Positions 47,555 to 56,301 of a stretch of 64,000 nt of DNA are shown piece by piece; position 1 is the stretch's first letter, and every line of letters starts with the position of its first letter. The DNA is taken from the NCBI RefSeq assembly GCF_030580675.1, contig NZ_JAUQUB010000001.1, positions 930,001 to 994,000 on the forward strand, given 5' to 3'. Below the pieces are notes generated by a model. That model was not told where the DNA came from and searched no databases. It was given only the letters and a program-made list of their open reading frames with translations. The translations under genes and the position numbers were made by a program. Source of the DNA: Antiquaquibacter soli (GTDB lineage Bacteria; Actinomycetota; Actinomycetes; Actinomycetales; Microbacteriaceae).

Positions 47555-48529
47555 ATGACCATGACCGCGGAACAGGCCACCTGGTTCTCCGACATCTTCA
47601 ACCGCCTCGTGGCGAACGTCGACCAGGTACTCCTGGGCAAGACCTTCGTCATCCGGCTCGGGTTCACCGCGCTGCTGAGCGAGGGCCACCTGCTGCTCGA
47701 GGACTACCCGGGCACCGGCAAGACGTCCTTCGCGCGCGCGATGGCGCAGTCCGTCGCGGGCACGACCACGCGCATCCAGTTCACTCCCGACCTCCTGCCC
47801 GGCGACATCACGGGCGTGAGCATCTACGACCAGGGCAAGGCCGAGTTCGAGTTCCACCGAGGTCCCGTCTTCGCGAACATCGTGCTCGCCGACGAGATCA
47901 ACCGAGCGAGCCCCAAGACCCAGTCGGCTCTTCTCGAGGTCATGGAGGAGAACCATGTGACCGTCGACGGCGTGAGCCACGAGGTCGCCGAGCCGTTCAT
48001 GGTCATCGCCACCCAGAACCCGATCGAGCAGGCGGGCACGTACCGGCTGCCCGAGGCGCAGCTCGACCGCTTCATAATGAAGGCGTCGATCGGGTATCCC
48101 GATCACGCGTCGACCCTGCGCATTCTCGAGGGCTCCGCCGTGCGGTCGCACGAGCACGTGCTGCCCCCGATCGTGACCGCGGACGTCGTCGTGGAGATGG
48201 CGCAGCTCGCCCGCACCGTGCACGTCGACCCGACCATCCACGACTACGTCAGCCGGCTCGTCGAGTCGACCCGCACGGCCGGCGAGGTCCGGCTCGGGGC
48301 GAGCGTGCGCGGCGCCCTCGCGCTCATCCGCACCGCGAAGACGCTCGCCGCGGCGAGCGGACGCCACTACGTCATCCCGGACGACGTGAAGGCGCTCGCC
48401 GAGCCCGTGCTCGCCCACCGCCTCATCATCGACCCGGAGGCCGAGTTCGACGGGGTCACCGCATCGAGCATCATGAGCCAGATCCTCATCGAGACCCCGC
48501 CGCCGAGCGAGCGCCAAGCGGTGCAGTAG
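47555..48529 (+). CDS. MoxR-type AAA+ ATPase
   Basis: The protein has 324 residues of the MoxR subfamily. Walker A is EDYPGTGKTSFARA, Walker B with sensor region VLADEINRASPKTQSALLEVM, then IATQNPIEQAGTYRLPEAQLDRF with the arginine-finger segment. MoxR ATPases act as chaperones, usually with a DUF58 or VWA-domain partner and a membrane transglutaminase-fold protein, both of which follow here. It begins nine bases after the giant gene. The DUF58 gene starts two bases after its stop. Confidence 0.94.
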   Translation: MTMTAEQATWFSDIFNRLVANVDQVLLGKTFVIRLGFTALLSEGHLLLEDYPGTGKTSFARAMAQSVAGTTTRIQFTPDLLPGDITGVSIYDQGKAEFEFHRGPVFANIVLADEINRASPKTQSALLEVMEENHVTVDGVSHEVAEPFMVIATQNPIEQAGTYRLPEAQLDRFIMKASIGYPDHASTLRILEGSAVRSHEHVLPPIVTADVVVEMAQLARTVHVDPTIHDYVSRLVESTRTAGEVRLGASVRGALALIRTAKTLAAASGRHYVIPDDVKALAEPVLAHRLIIDPEAEFDGVTASSIMSQILIETPPPSERQAVQ

Positions 48530-48531
48530 CG

Positions 48532-49962
48532 GTGGCGACTGCGAGCACTCCGCCCCCCGCGCGACCCACCGGGTCGACGCGGCCGGTGGCGCGCTCGCAA
48601 ACGACCGTCAGCGCGAGGTTCGACACCCAGTTCACGACCGGCTCACGAGGGCTCACCAACGCCCGCACCCGCATCGTGGGCGACCGCACCGGGTTCCTCG
48701 CGGATGCGATCATCGCTCTCGTGCGGCTCGCCACGGCGGTCCGCGCGGTGCTGTCGCGAGTGTTCGGCCGCGTCGCCGCCGTTGTCACCCCGCTCGGCTG
48801 GACGGCAGTGATCGCGGTGCCTGTCTCCCTCGGATTCGGCTACGGGCTGGGCATCCTCGAGCTCGTCGTCGCGGGCTGGGCCCTCCTCGCGCTCCTGCTG
48901 ATCGCAGTCGTCTACCTCGTCGGGCGCTCGCCGCTGCAGATCCGGCTCGCCCTCCCGCACAACCGCGTGGTCGTGGGGGAGGAGGCCGAGGGCGAGATCG
49001 TCGCCGTCAACCCCGCGCGCCGCCGCTCGCTCGGTGCGACCGTCGAGGTCCCCGTCGGCGCCGGCATCGTCGAGCTCGTGGTGCCGGGGCTCGGCGCGGG
49101 GGCGACGGATGCCCGGTCCTTCGCCATCCCCAGCGCGAGGCGCGGCATCGTGCCGGTCGGGCCGGTGCGGGCCGTCCGAGCCGATCCCGTCGGTCTCGTG
49201 CGGCGCGAGATCACGTGGCCCGGCGCTCTCGAGCTCGTCGTGCACCCCGTGACGATCGGCATCCCGAGCATGAGCACCGGTCTCATCCGCGACCTCGAGG
49301 GCAATCCGACGAGGGATCTCTCGACGAACGACGTCTCGTTCCACGCGTTGCGCGAGTACGTGCCCGGCGACGACCGCCGGTACATCCACTGGAAGTCGAG
49401 CGCCCGCACGGGCACCTACATGGTGCGCCAGTTCGAGGAGACCCGGCGCAGCCACCTCGTGATCGCCCTGAGCCTCGCCGCGGGCGACTACGCCGACGAC
49501 GCGGAGTTCGAGCTCGCAGTGAGCGTCGCAGGCTCCCTCGGCAGCCGCGCCATCAAGGATGCCCGCAGCCTCACCGTCGTCGTCGGCGAGGCCACGCCGC
49601 AGTTCGCCAAGCGGAAGCTGTTCGCCGTGCGCGTGCTCTCCACCCTGTCCCGCGCCCGACTGCTCGACGACCTCGCCGTGGTGGACCGCGCCGAGTCGGC
49701 GCTCGCCATCACCGACGTCGCCCGGGTCACGGGCGAGCAGGCGGCCGGGGCATCCGTCGCCTTCCTCGTGTGCGGGTCGGGCGTGACCCCTCAGGAGCTG
49801 CGGGCGGCGTCGACGAAGTTCCCGGCGGGGGTCGAGGTCGTCGCCGTCGTGTGCGATCCGGAGACCACGCCGGGTCTGCGCCGCGTCGCGGGGCTCAGCG
49901 TCCTCACGATCGGCTACCTCGACGACCTCCAGAAGGCCTTGGCGCGATCGGCGAGCTCGTGA
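48532..49962 (+). CDS. DUF58 membrane protein
   Basis: The protein has 476 residues from GTG 48532. A basic, Pro/Thr-rich N-terminus precedes two membrane helices (about 85-130), and a cytoplasmic C-terminal half carries the DUF58 signature REYVPGDDRRYIHWKSSART. Its degenerate VWA-like fold is thought to work with MoxR ATPases. Gene order MoxR-DUF58-transglutaminase is widespread; in several bacteria the set is linked to cell-envelope stress or surface-protein maturation. Its TGA overlaps the next start codon in GTGA. Confidence 0.9.
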   Translation: MATASTPPPARPTGSTRPVARSQTTVSARFDTQFTTGSRGLTNARTRIVGDRTGFLADAIIALVRLATAVRAVLSRVFGRVAAVVTPLGWTAVIAVPVSLGFGYGLGILELVVAGWALLALLLIAVVYLVGRSPLQIRLALPHNRVVVGEEAEGEIVAVNPARRRSLGATVEVPVGAGIVELVVPGLGAGATDARSFAIPSARRGIVPVGPVRAVRADPVGLVRREITWPGALELVVHPVTIGIPSMSTGLIRDLEGNPTRDLSTNDVSFHALREYVPGDDRRYIHWKSSARTGTYMVRQFEETRRSHLVIALSLAAGDYADDAEFELAVSVAGSLGSRAIKDARSLTVVVGEATPQFAKRKLFAVRVLSTLSRARLLDDLAVVDRAESALAITDVARVTGEQAAGASVAFLVCGSGVTPQELRAASTKFPAGVEVVAVVCDPETTPGLRRVAGLSVLTIGYLDDLQKALARSASS

Positions 49963-52238
49963 GCCCGCGTCCCTCGGTCGCGACGACGGTCGTCGCGACG
50001 GCGTTCCTCTGGGTCACGATGGCGATCGCGTCCCTCGCGCTCTGGCCGATCTATGAGGGCACGGGCATCCTCATCGTGATCGCGGTCGGTCTCGTGGCGG
50101 GCTCGGCCGTCGCGATCGCGGGGGCGGCGTGGCGCTGGCCCGCGTGGGCGGTCATGATCGCCACGACCGTCGTCTTCGGGATCGTCGGGGTGCCGGCCGC
50201 CGTTCCCTCGGAAGCGCAGTGGGGCGTGCTGCCCACGGTGCAGGGGCTTCAGGACCTCGTCGCCGGAGTCGCGCTGGGCTGGAAGCAGCTGCTCACCATC
50301 TCGCTCCCCGTCGGGGACTACGAGGCCTTGCTCGTGCCGGCACTCGTGCTCGTACTCGTCCTGACCGTCGTCGGGCTGTCGATCGCGCTGCGCAGCCGGA
50401 TCCCCGAACTCGCCGTGCTCTCGCCGGTCGTGCTCTACCTCGTCGCGCTCGCGCTCGGTCCGGACGAGCCGGTCCGCGCGATCGTGACTCCGATCGCGCT
50501 CCTCGTCTCCGTGCTGCTCTGGCTCGTCTGGTTCCGCTGGCGCCGCCGCCGGGCGGCCATCCGGCTCCTCCTCTCGCCGACCGCGGAGCCGCGGCCTGGT
50601 CGCGACTCGGCGGCGGGCCTTCGCACGGCGATCGGCGCCGTGCTCATCCTCGCCCTCTCCGCGGGGGCGGCCGTCGTCGCGGCCAACGCCGTTCCCCCCG
50701 TGCAGGACCGCACGGTGCTGCGCAGCGCTGTCGAGCAGCCGTTCGATCCGCGCGCGTATGTGAGCCCGCTCGCCGGATTCCGAGGCTACTGGCGGGAGCC
50801 CACGCTCGATGCGGTGCTCTTCACCGTGTCGCAGTCGGGGGTGGGCGAGCGCATCCGGCTCGCGACGATGGACACGTACGACGGCGTCGTCTTCTCGGTC
50901 GGATCGGCTGAGGTCTCGAGCGAGTCGGGCTCGTTCACGAGGGTGCCCTCGACCGTGGACCAGTCGGGCGTCGACGGGGACCCCGTCGAGCTCGCCGTGT
51001 CGGTCGGCGACTACGCGGGGGTGTGGATGCCGACCCTCGGCGCCCTCGAATCGGTCCAGTTCGACGGCGCGACCGCGACGGACCGCCGCAACGCGTTCTA
51101 CTTCAACGCCACCACAGGCACGGCCGCGATACTCGGCGGACTCCACCCGGGCGACTCCTACCGCATCTCGGCCATCGAACCGGTCGAGCCCGCCGAGTCC
51201 CAGCTCGAGTCCGTCTCGCCCGGTACCGCCGACGTCCCCGCGGCGCAATCGGTGCCGGAGGAGCTTCAGGCGACCCTCGACGGCTATGTCACGGGCGTCG
51301 AGGGCGCGGGAGCGCGGCTCGTCGCCATGCTGCAGGGACTCGCGGCGGAGGGATACATCAGCCACGGAGTCGGCGAGGACGAGCCGCCGAGCCGCTCCGG
51401 CCACGCCGCCGACCGTATCGCCGAGCTCGTGAGCGGCCCGCGCATGATCGGCGACGGCGAGCAGTACGCGGTCGCGGCGGCGCTCATGGCCCGCGAGCTC
51501 GGCTTCCCGTCGCGGGTCGTCGTCGGGTTCGAGAGCGACGACGCCGAGATCACCGGTTCGGACGTCGTCGCGTGGATCGAGGTCAACACCGCCCAGTACG
51601 GCTGGGTGGCGGTCGACCCCAACCCGCCGTTCCGCGAGATCCCGGAGGAGCTCCCGGAGGAGAACTCGCAGGTCGCCCGGCCCCCCACCATCGTGCCGCC
51701 GCCGGTCGTCGAATCCGAGAACCTGGACCGGCAGTCGACGCCTGATTCGGAGCAGGAACTCCCGCCGGACCTCAACCCGGTGCTCCAGGTACTCCTCGCC
51801 GTGCTGCGCGTCATCGGGTGGTCGCTCGTGGTGATCGCGATCCTGCTGGCGCCGTTCCTCGTGATCGTCGCGGCGAAGCTGCGGCGGCGCAGGCTGCGCC
51901 GCCGGGCCCCGACCGCACTCGAGCGCATCCACGGCGGATGGCAGGAGTTCGAGGACTCGGTCGTCGACCACGGCCTCAGTCCATCCGCGACGGCCACGCG
52001 CAGCGAGGTCGCATCGATCGCCGGGGGAGTGCAGGCAGCCGTGCTCGCCGCCGTCGCCGACCGCGCGATGTTCTCGCCCGACGACCCGGCGCCGAGCGAC
52101 GCGGACAGCGTGTGGCGCGCCGTCGACGAGCTGCGCGGGTCTCTCGATGCCGGGCGCACGCGCTGGCAGCGTGTGAAGGCCCGCATCTCGCTGCGTTCGC
52201 TCGGTGGTTATAGTGTCAGCAAGCTCTTCCGGCGATAG
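49959..52238 (+). CDS. TgpA-like membrane protein with an inactive transglutaminase domain
   Basis: The protein has 759 residues. Five or six N-terminal membrane helices (about 1-245) precede an extracytoplasmic domain, a later membrane helix at about 613-640 and a cytoplasmic basic tail. The transglutaminase-core region lies at about 485-560, but the active-site positions differ: the family's G-x-C pattern reads GDG (Gly500 in the Cys slot, in IGDGEQYAVAAALM) and the HAW motif reads VAW (Val537). Asp553 in VAVDPNPP remains. The domain should be catalytically dead and probably binds peptide or protein. It sits in a MoxR-DUF58-TgpA gene set. Confidence 0.88.
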   Translation: MSPRPSVATTVVATAFLWVTMAIASLALWPIYEGTGILIVIAVGLVAGSAVAIAGAAWRWPAWAVMIATTVVFGIVGVPAAVPSEAQWGVLPTVQGLQDLVAGVALGWKQLLTISLPVGDYEALLVPALVLVLVLTVVGLSIALRSRIPELAVLSPVVLYLVALALGPDEPVRAIVTPIALLVSVLLWLVWFRWRRRRAAIRLLLSPTAEPRPGRDSAAGLRTAIGAVLILALSAGAAVVAANAVPPVQDRTVLRSAVEQPFDPRAYVSPLAGFRGYWREPTLDAVLFTVSQSGVGERIRLATMDTYDGVVFSVGSAEVSSESGSFTRVPSTVDQSGVDGDPVELAVSVGDYAGVWMPTLGALESVQFDGATATDRRNAFYFNATTGTAAILGGLHPGDSYRISAIEPVEPAESQLESVSPGTADVPAAQSVPEELQATLDGYVTGVEGAGARLVAMLQGLAAEGYISHGVGEDEPPSRSGHAADRIAELVSGPRMIGDGEQYAVAAALMARELGFPSRVVVGFESDDAEITGSDVVAWIEVNTAQYGWVAVDPNPPFREIPEELPEENSQVARPPTIVPPPVVESENLDRQSTPDSEQELPPDLNPVLQVLLAVLRVIGWSLVVIAILLAPFLVIVAAKLRRRRLRRRAPTALERIHGGWQEFEDSVVDHGLSPSATATRSEVASIAGGVQAAVLAAVADRAMFSPDDPAPSDADSVWRAVDELRGSLDAGRTRWQRVKARISLRSLGGYSVSKLFRR

Positions 52239-52247
52239 AAGGACCTC

Positions 52248-53279
52248 GTGATCTGCTCGAACTGCGCGACGGAGCTGCCCGCCGGTGCACTGTTCTGCGG
52301 CGAGTGCGGTCGGCCCGTCTCCGCGCGTCCGGCCCCGCCGGTCTCGACGAGCGCTCCACCGGAGCCGCGGGGGGCGGAGCAGACCGGTCGTGAGGCGGCA
52401 TCCGAGACTGCCGCCGAGGAGCTCGTCGCCCCGATCCCGACCGCGCGCGAGCCGCTCACGGTCACGGCGGAGTGGGACGACCTCGGTGCCGACTCGGACT
52501 CCTCGCTCCCCGCCGTGGTCGCCGCCCCGGCGGCTCGACTGGATGACCCGGCCGATGCTCCCGCTCCCCTCGAGCCCTCCACTCCTCCTCCGACCGCCGC
52601 TCCTGCTCCTCCTCCCGCTCCCGCCGAGCCGGACCCGTACGCCGACGCAGCCGAGGCTCAGGGTCGAGGCGCCGGCTGGTGCGCGCAGTGCGGCGCGCTG
52701 CTGTCGGCGTCCGACATCTTCTGCGGCGAGTGCGGCTTCGTGCGCAGCCCCGCTTCGCGGCCCCGCGACACGGCGGTGCTTGATCCGTTCCCGTGGGGGA
52801 GCGCGCCGGCGGTCGCGCCGCGGCCCGTGGCGCCCGAGCCGGTCGCACCGTCGGCGCCCCGCGTCGAGCAGGTTCCGTCGCCCGAGCCGGCCCCGGCGGC
52901 TGAGCATCCGGACCTCGACGACGACACGCGACTCGTCGCGCCCGGCGCTCGCGCCGACAGGTTCGTGCTGCAGTTCTCGACCGGCGAGAGCGTGACGGTC
53001 ACCGGAGCGGGTCTCCTCGGTCGCAACCCGATGCCCGAGCCGGGGGAGTACTTCGACGCTCTCGTCACGATCTCCGACCCCGGAAAGTCCGTCTCGAAGA
53101 CCCACTTGGAGTTCGGGCAGGACGGCGGATCCTTCTGGGTGAGCGATCGCTACTCGGGGAACGGCACCATCGTGCGCGAGCCGGATCGCCCGAGCAGACG
53201 CTGCGAACCGGGCAAGCGCTACCGGATCGCCCGCGGAACCCGCGTCGACATCGGCGAGCAGTTCTTCGTCGTGAGCTGA
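52248..53279 (+). CDS. Double zinc-ribbon FHA domain protein
   Basis: The protein has 343 residues. Two zinc ribbons are visible: CSNC...CGEC at the N-terminus and CAQC...CGEC at about 144-166, each with CxxC pairs. Between and after them is Pro/Ala/Glu-rich linker. The C-terminal FHA domain (about 240-343) has LLGRNP, the phosphothreonine pocket SVSKTHLEF and the SGNGTIV loop. It should dock onto phosphothreonine made by the locus kinase. It precedes the EccC-like ATPase; in Firmicutes EssC the FHA modules are fused to that ATPase, so this could be a split equivalent (inference). Confidence 0.87.
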   Translation: MICSNCATELPAGALFCGECGRPVSARPAPPVSTSAPPEPRGAEQTGREAASETAAEELVAPIPTAREPLTVTAEWDDLGADSDSSLPAVVAAPAARLDDPADAPAPLEPSTPPPTAAPAPPPAPAEPDPYADAAEAQGRGAGWCAQCGALLSASDIFCGECGFVRSPASRPRDTAVLDPFPWGSAPAVAPRPVAPEPVAPSAPRVEQVPSPEPAPAAEHPDLDDDTRLVAPGARADRFVLQFSTGESVTVTGAGLLGRNPMPEPGEYFDALVTISDPGKSVSKTHLEFGQDGGSFWVSDRYSGNGTIVREPDRPSRRCEPGKRYRIARGTRVDIGEQFFVVS

Positions 53280-53319
53280 CTCCTCCCCACCTCGCGCCGT
53301 CCGCGCGCACTCCACCGAG

Positions 53320-56136
53320 ATGGCCGGATGCTCCGGCTGCCGCAGCGCGGCGGATCAGGCTGATTGCGTGCCCGCCGATCGCCTCGCCCTCCCCGTCCCG
53401 CCGAGCCCGCCGCCGCCGTGGCGGTTCCCCGTCGTCGCCGTCATCGCCCCCGTCGTCGTCTCCGTCGCCATCTGGGCCCTCACCGGGTCGGTATTCGCCC
53501 TCGTGTTCGCGGCACTCGGACCGGTGACAGCCGTCGCGACCCTCGTCGATCAGAGGTGGTCGGGCCGCCGCTCGCGGTCCCGCGAGCTCGACCGCTTCCG
53601 TCGTGACGGCGAGCGCCTCGCGCGGGAGATCTCCTCCGCGCACGCCCAGGAACGCGCGGCGCTCGAGGAGGCGGCGCCCCACGGGGCCCTCCTCGTCGCT
53701 GCCCCGTCGACCGATCGGGGCCGGTGGCGGTACGCCGACGGCCCTCTCGGCGTCTCGGTCGGCGTCGGCCGCGTGCCGAGCGCGCTCGAGCTCGATCCAG
53801 TACCGCGCGAGGGGGACGAGTCGGTGCTCTCGCGACTGCGTGAGCTGGTCGAGTCGGCTGCGGCGTTCGAGGGACCGGTCATCGTCGACGCTCTGCTCGG
53901 CATCGGGGTGTGCGGTCCCCGTCGGTCGGTGATGAGCGCGGTGCGCGGACTGATCGTCCAGTGCGCCCGAGCGCTGCCGCCCCAGGAATGGTGGGTCAGG
54001 GTGTCCCGGCCCGGGGAGGAGTCCTCGTGGCTCGACGCGCTGCCGCACTCGCTCCGGAGCGGTACGGCGACGGGGTTCACCGTGGAGTTCGGGCGCCGGG
54101 GCTCCCCGGTCCCGGTGGTGGTGATCGCCGCGGCGGCGACGGAGGCGCAGCTGCCTCCCTCGTGCCGCGTCGTGCTGGCTGTCTCGAGCGGGTCGCCGGG
54201 GCGGCTCGTCGCCCACCCCCACCGGTCCCACCGGCGCGAGGTCGTCCCCGCGTTCCTGTCGAGACTGGATGCGGCGGAGTGGGCGCGGGCCGCGGCCTTC
54301 GACGCCCGCGCGGCGGGCCTCGCCCCCGTCGAGAGCGCGCTGCCGGACGCGGTGGCTCTCTCGGGTCTGCTCGGGCCGCCCGAGCCGACCGCGTTCCCGT
54401 CGCTGCGCTGCGTCATCGGTGTCGGCGCCGAGGGTCCTGTCGCCGTCGACCTCGTGGCCGACGGGCCGCACGCGGTCGTCGGGGGCACGACGGGCAGTGG
54501 CAAGAGCGAGCTCTTGGTGTCCTGGGTGATCGCGATGGCGGCCGCCCATTCACCCGAGCGCGTGAGCGTGCTGCTCGTCGACTTCAAGGGCGGATCGGCG
54601 TTCGCGCCCCTCGCCGGCCTTCCGCACACCGTCGGAATCATCACGGACCTCGACGCGGCGCAGGCCGAGCGAGCGCTTGCGAGCCTGCGGGCGGAGTTGC
54701 GCTACCGCGAGCGCGAGATCGCGCTCGCCGGCGGCCGCTCGATCGAGGACACGGCGCTGCCCCGACTCGTCATCGTCGTCGACGAGTTCGCGGCGATGCT
54801 CGCCGAGCATCCCGACCTGCACGCCTTGTTCGGCGATATCGCCGCGCGCGGTCGGTCCCTCGGCGTCCACCTCGTACTGTGCACGCAGCGCCCCGCCTCG
54901 GCGGTTCGCGACGGCGTCCTCGCCAATGCGGACCTGCGCATCTCCCTGCGGGTGAACAATGCGGCCGACAGCACGGCCGTCGTCGGGTCGCCCGCCGCGT
55001 CCGAGCTCGCGCCCGAGGCGCGGGGGCGGGCGATCATCACGGCCGGCGGGGAGCCGCGCACCGTCCAGGTCGCGATCGCCGCGGTCGAGGATGCCCGCGC
55101 CGTCGTCGACCGGTGGGCGGGGTCGCCGCCGCCTCGACGGCCGTGGTGCGACCCGCTCCCGGCGCGCGTCCTCGCCTCCGAGCTCGGGCCGGTTGCAGGC
55201 ATCCCGCTCGGACTCCTCGACCTGCCGGAGGAGCAGCGGCGCGCTGCCGCCGCCTTCGATCCGCGCACTGACGGCCACCTCCTCATCCTGGGGGCGCCCC
55301 GCAGCGGGCGGTCCACCGCGCTCTCCGCGGTCGCGGAGGCGGTGGTGCCGAGCGAACCGGCCGGAGCGTGGGACGCCGTCTGTCAACTCGTGGCCGACAT
55401 GGACGCCGGGCGGCTGAGCGGTCCCGTGGTCCTCGCGATCGACGACATCGACGCCCTCGTGCCGAGATTCTCGGGGGAGCACCGCCTCGCGTGGGTGGAC
55501 CTGCTGTCGCGCGTCCTCCGGGAGGGGGCGGCGCACGGAATCACCGTCGTCGTGGCTGCGCAGCGGCTCGTCGGCGAGCTCGCGTCCGTGGCGGCGCTCG
55601 TGCCGTCGCGGCTGCTCCTGCGGCACTCGTCGAAGCAGGACTGGCTGCTCGCCGGCGGCGAGACGTCGACGGCCGTCCTCGAGGGTCCGCCCGGGCGCGG
55701 CCGGTTCCGGGGGGAGCGCATCCAGGTCGTCCACTCCGAGCCCGCCCCGGTACTCGGGTCGGTCGAGTGGGACCGACTCGACCCGGGGCGCCCGATCGCG
55801 GTGGCGACGGGTCGAGCGGCCGCGGTCGCCGCCTCACTCGCCGCGGGAGGATTCCACGTGATCGGCGTCGACGGGCTTCCGGCGCACGGCGGCCCCCTCG
55901 CGGGGACCGCCGTGGTCGGCGACCTCGACGAGTGGCAGTCCCGCTGGGGCGCGCTCGGTGCCCTCCGGTCGTCGAGCGAGATCCTTCTCGAGGGCTGCGC
56001 TCCCGCCGACGTGCGCGCCCTCACCCGGTCGCGAGCTCTGCCCCCACCCCTTCCGGCGGAACCCGGTGCGTGCTGGCGCCTGCGACCCGACGGATCGGTC
56101 GGTCGAGCGATTCTGCCGCGGCGAGGGCGCGCGTGA
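53320..56136 (+). CDS. EccC/FtsK-SpoIIIE-type secretion motor ATPase
   Basis: The protein has 938 residues from ATG 53320; GTG 53368 (922 residues) is a good alternative because the first 16 residues are unusual. Two membrane helices (about 35-75) are followed by ATPase domains. The first has Walker A GGTTGSGKSE (K395), the EccC-type LLVDFKGGSAF and Walker B RLVIVVDEFAAML (D488/E489). The second has a degenerate Walker A GAPRSGRST (Arg664 instead of Lys) and Walker B VVLAIDDIDAL. A third, C-terminal segment lacks ATP motifs. EccC drives type VII secretion of WXG100-type proteins; none are seen in the window, so the cargo is unknown. Confidence 0.88.
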   Translation: MAGCSGCRSAADQADCVPADRLALPVPPSPPPPWRFPVVAVIAPVVVSVAIWALTGSVFALVFAALGPVTAVATLVDQRWSGRRSRSRELDRFRRDGERLAREISSAHAQERAALEEAAPHGALLVAAPSTDRGRWRYADGPLGVSVGVGRVPSALELDPVPREGDESVLSRLRELVESAAAFEGPVIVDALLGIGVCGPRRSVMSAVRGLIVQCARALPPQEWWVRVSRPGEESSWLDALPHSLRSGTATGFTVEFGRRGSPVPVVVIAAAATEAQLPPSCRVVLAVSSGSPGRLVAHPHRSHRREVVPAFLSRLDAAEWARAAAFDARAAGLAPVESALPDAVALSGLLGPPEPTAFPSLRCVIGVGAEGPVAVDLVADGPHAVVGGTTGSGKSELLVSWVIAMAAAHSPERVSVLLVDFKGGSAFAPLAGLPHTVGIITDLDAAQAERALASLRAELRYREREIALAGGRSIEDTALPRLVIVVDEFAAMLAEHPDLHALFGDIAARGRSLGVHLVLCTQRPASAVRDGVLANADLRISLRVNNAADSTAVVGSPAASELAPEARGRAIITAGGEPRTVQVAIAAVEDARAVVDRWAGSPPPRRPWCDPLPARVLASELGPVAGIPLGLLDLPEEQRRAAAAFDPRTDGHLLILGAPRSGRSTALSAVAEAVVPSEPAGAWDAVCQLVADMDAGRLSGPVVLAIDDIDALVPRFSGEHRLAWVDLLSRVLREGAAHGITVVVAAQRLVGELASVAALVPSRLLLRHSSKQDWLLAGGETSTAVLEGPPGRGRFRGERIQVVHSEPAPVLGSVEWDRLDPGRPIAVATGRAAAVAASLAAGGFHVIGVDGLPAHGGPLAGTAVVGDLDEWQSRWGALGALRSSSEILLEGCAPADVRALTRSRALPPPLPAEPGACWRLRPDGSVGRAILPRRGRA

Positions 56137-56301
56137 GAGCACCGCGCGCAAGACCATGGATTCCGCAGCGATTTGCGCCGCCGAGGCACTGAATCAGTGA
56201 AATTCTTGTTACAAACGGTGCCTTTTGGCCGTGAAGGGTATGACCGCCGGAGCTCCTGTGCCAGGATTTCGACAACGCGTGAAACCGAAGGAGCTGCCCT
56301 C
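56137..56301 (+). other. Intergenic region before the polyamine ABC operon
   Basis: These 165 bases separate the EccC-like gene from the importer operon. The middle (about 56190-56230) is unusually AT-rich for this genome and contains TTGTTA (56206-56211), a possible -35; TATGAC (56239-56244) could be a -10 but the spacing is too long for a standard promoter. A GAAGGAG ribosome-binding site lies just before the next ATG. I find no small gene, in particular no WXG100-like frame. Confidence 0.5.

Noticed and set aside
49914-53315. A 1133-codon open frame on the minus strand opposite the transglutaminase-fold and FHA genes
   Set aside because: Its translation is low-complexity Arg/Asp/Gly/His sequence without domains. 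It is the antisense shadow expected from strong GC third-position bias. The same applies to long minus-strand frames at 1561-3504, 3182-5437, 5530-8325, 9054-11066, 41594-44077 and 45752-48517.
56137-56301. A small WXG100-type substrate gene next to the EccC-like ATPase
   Set aside because: No frame of about 100 codons fits in the gap, and no WxG motif is seen on either strand.
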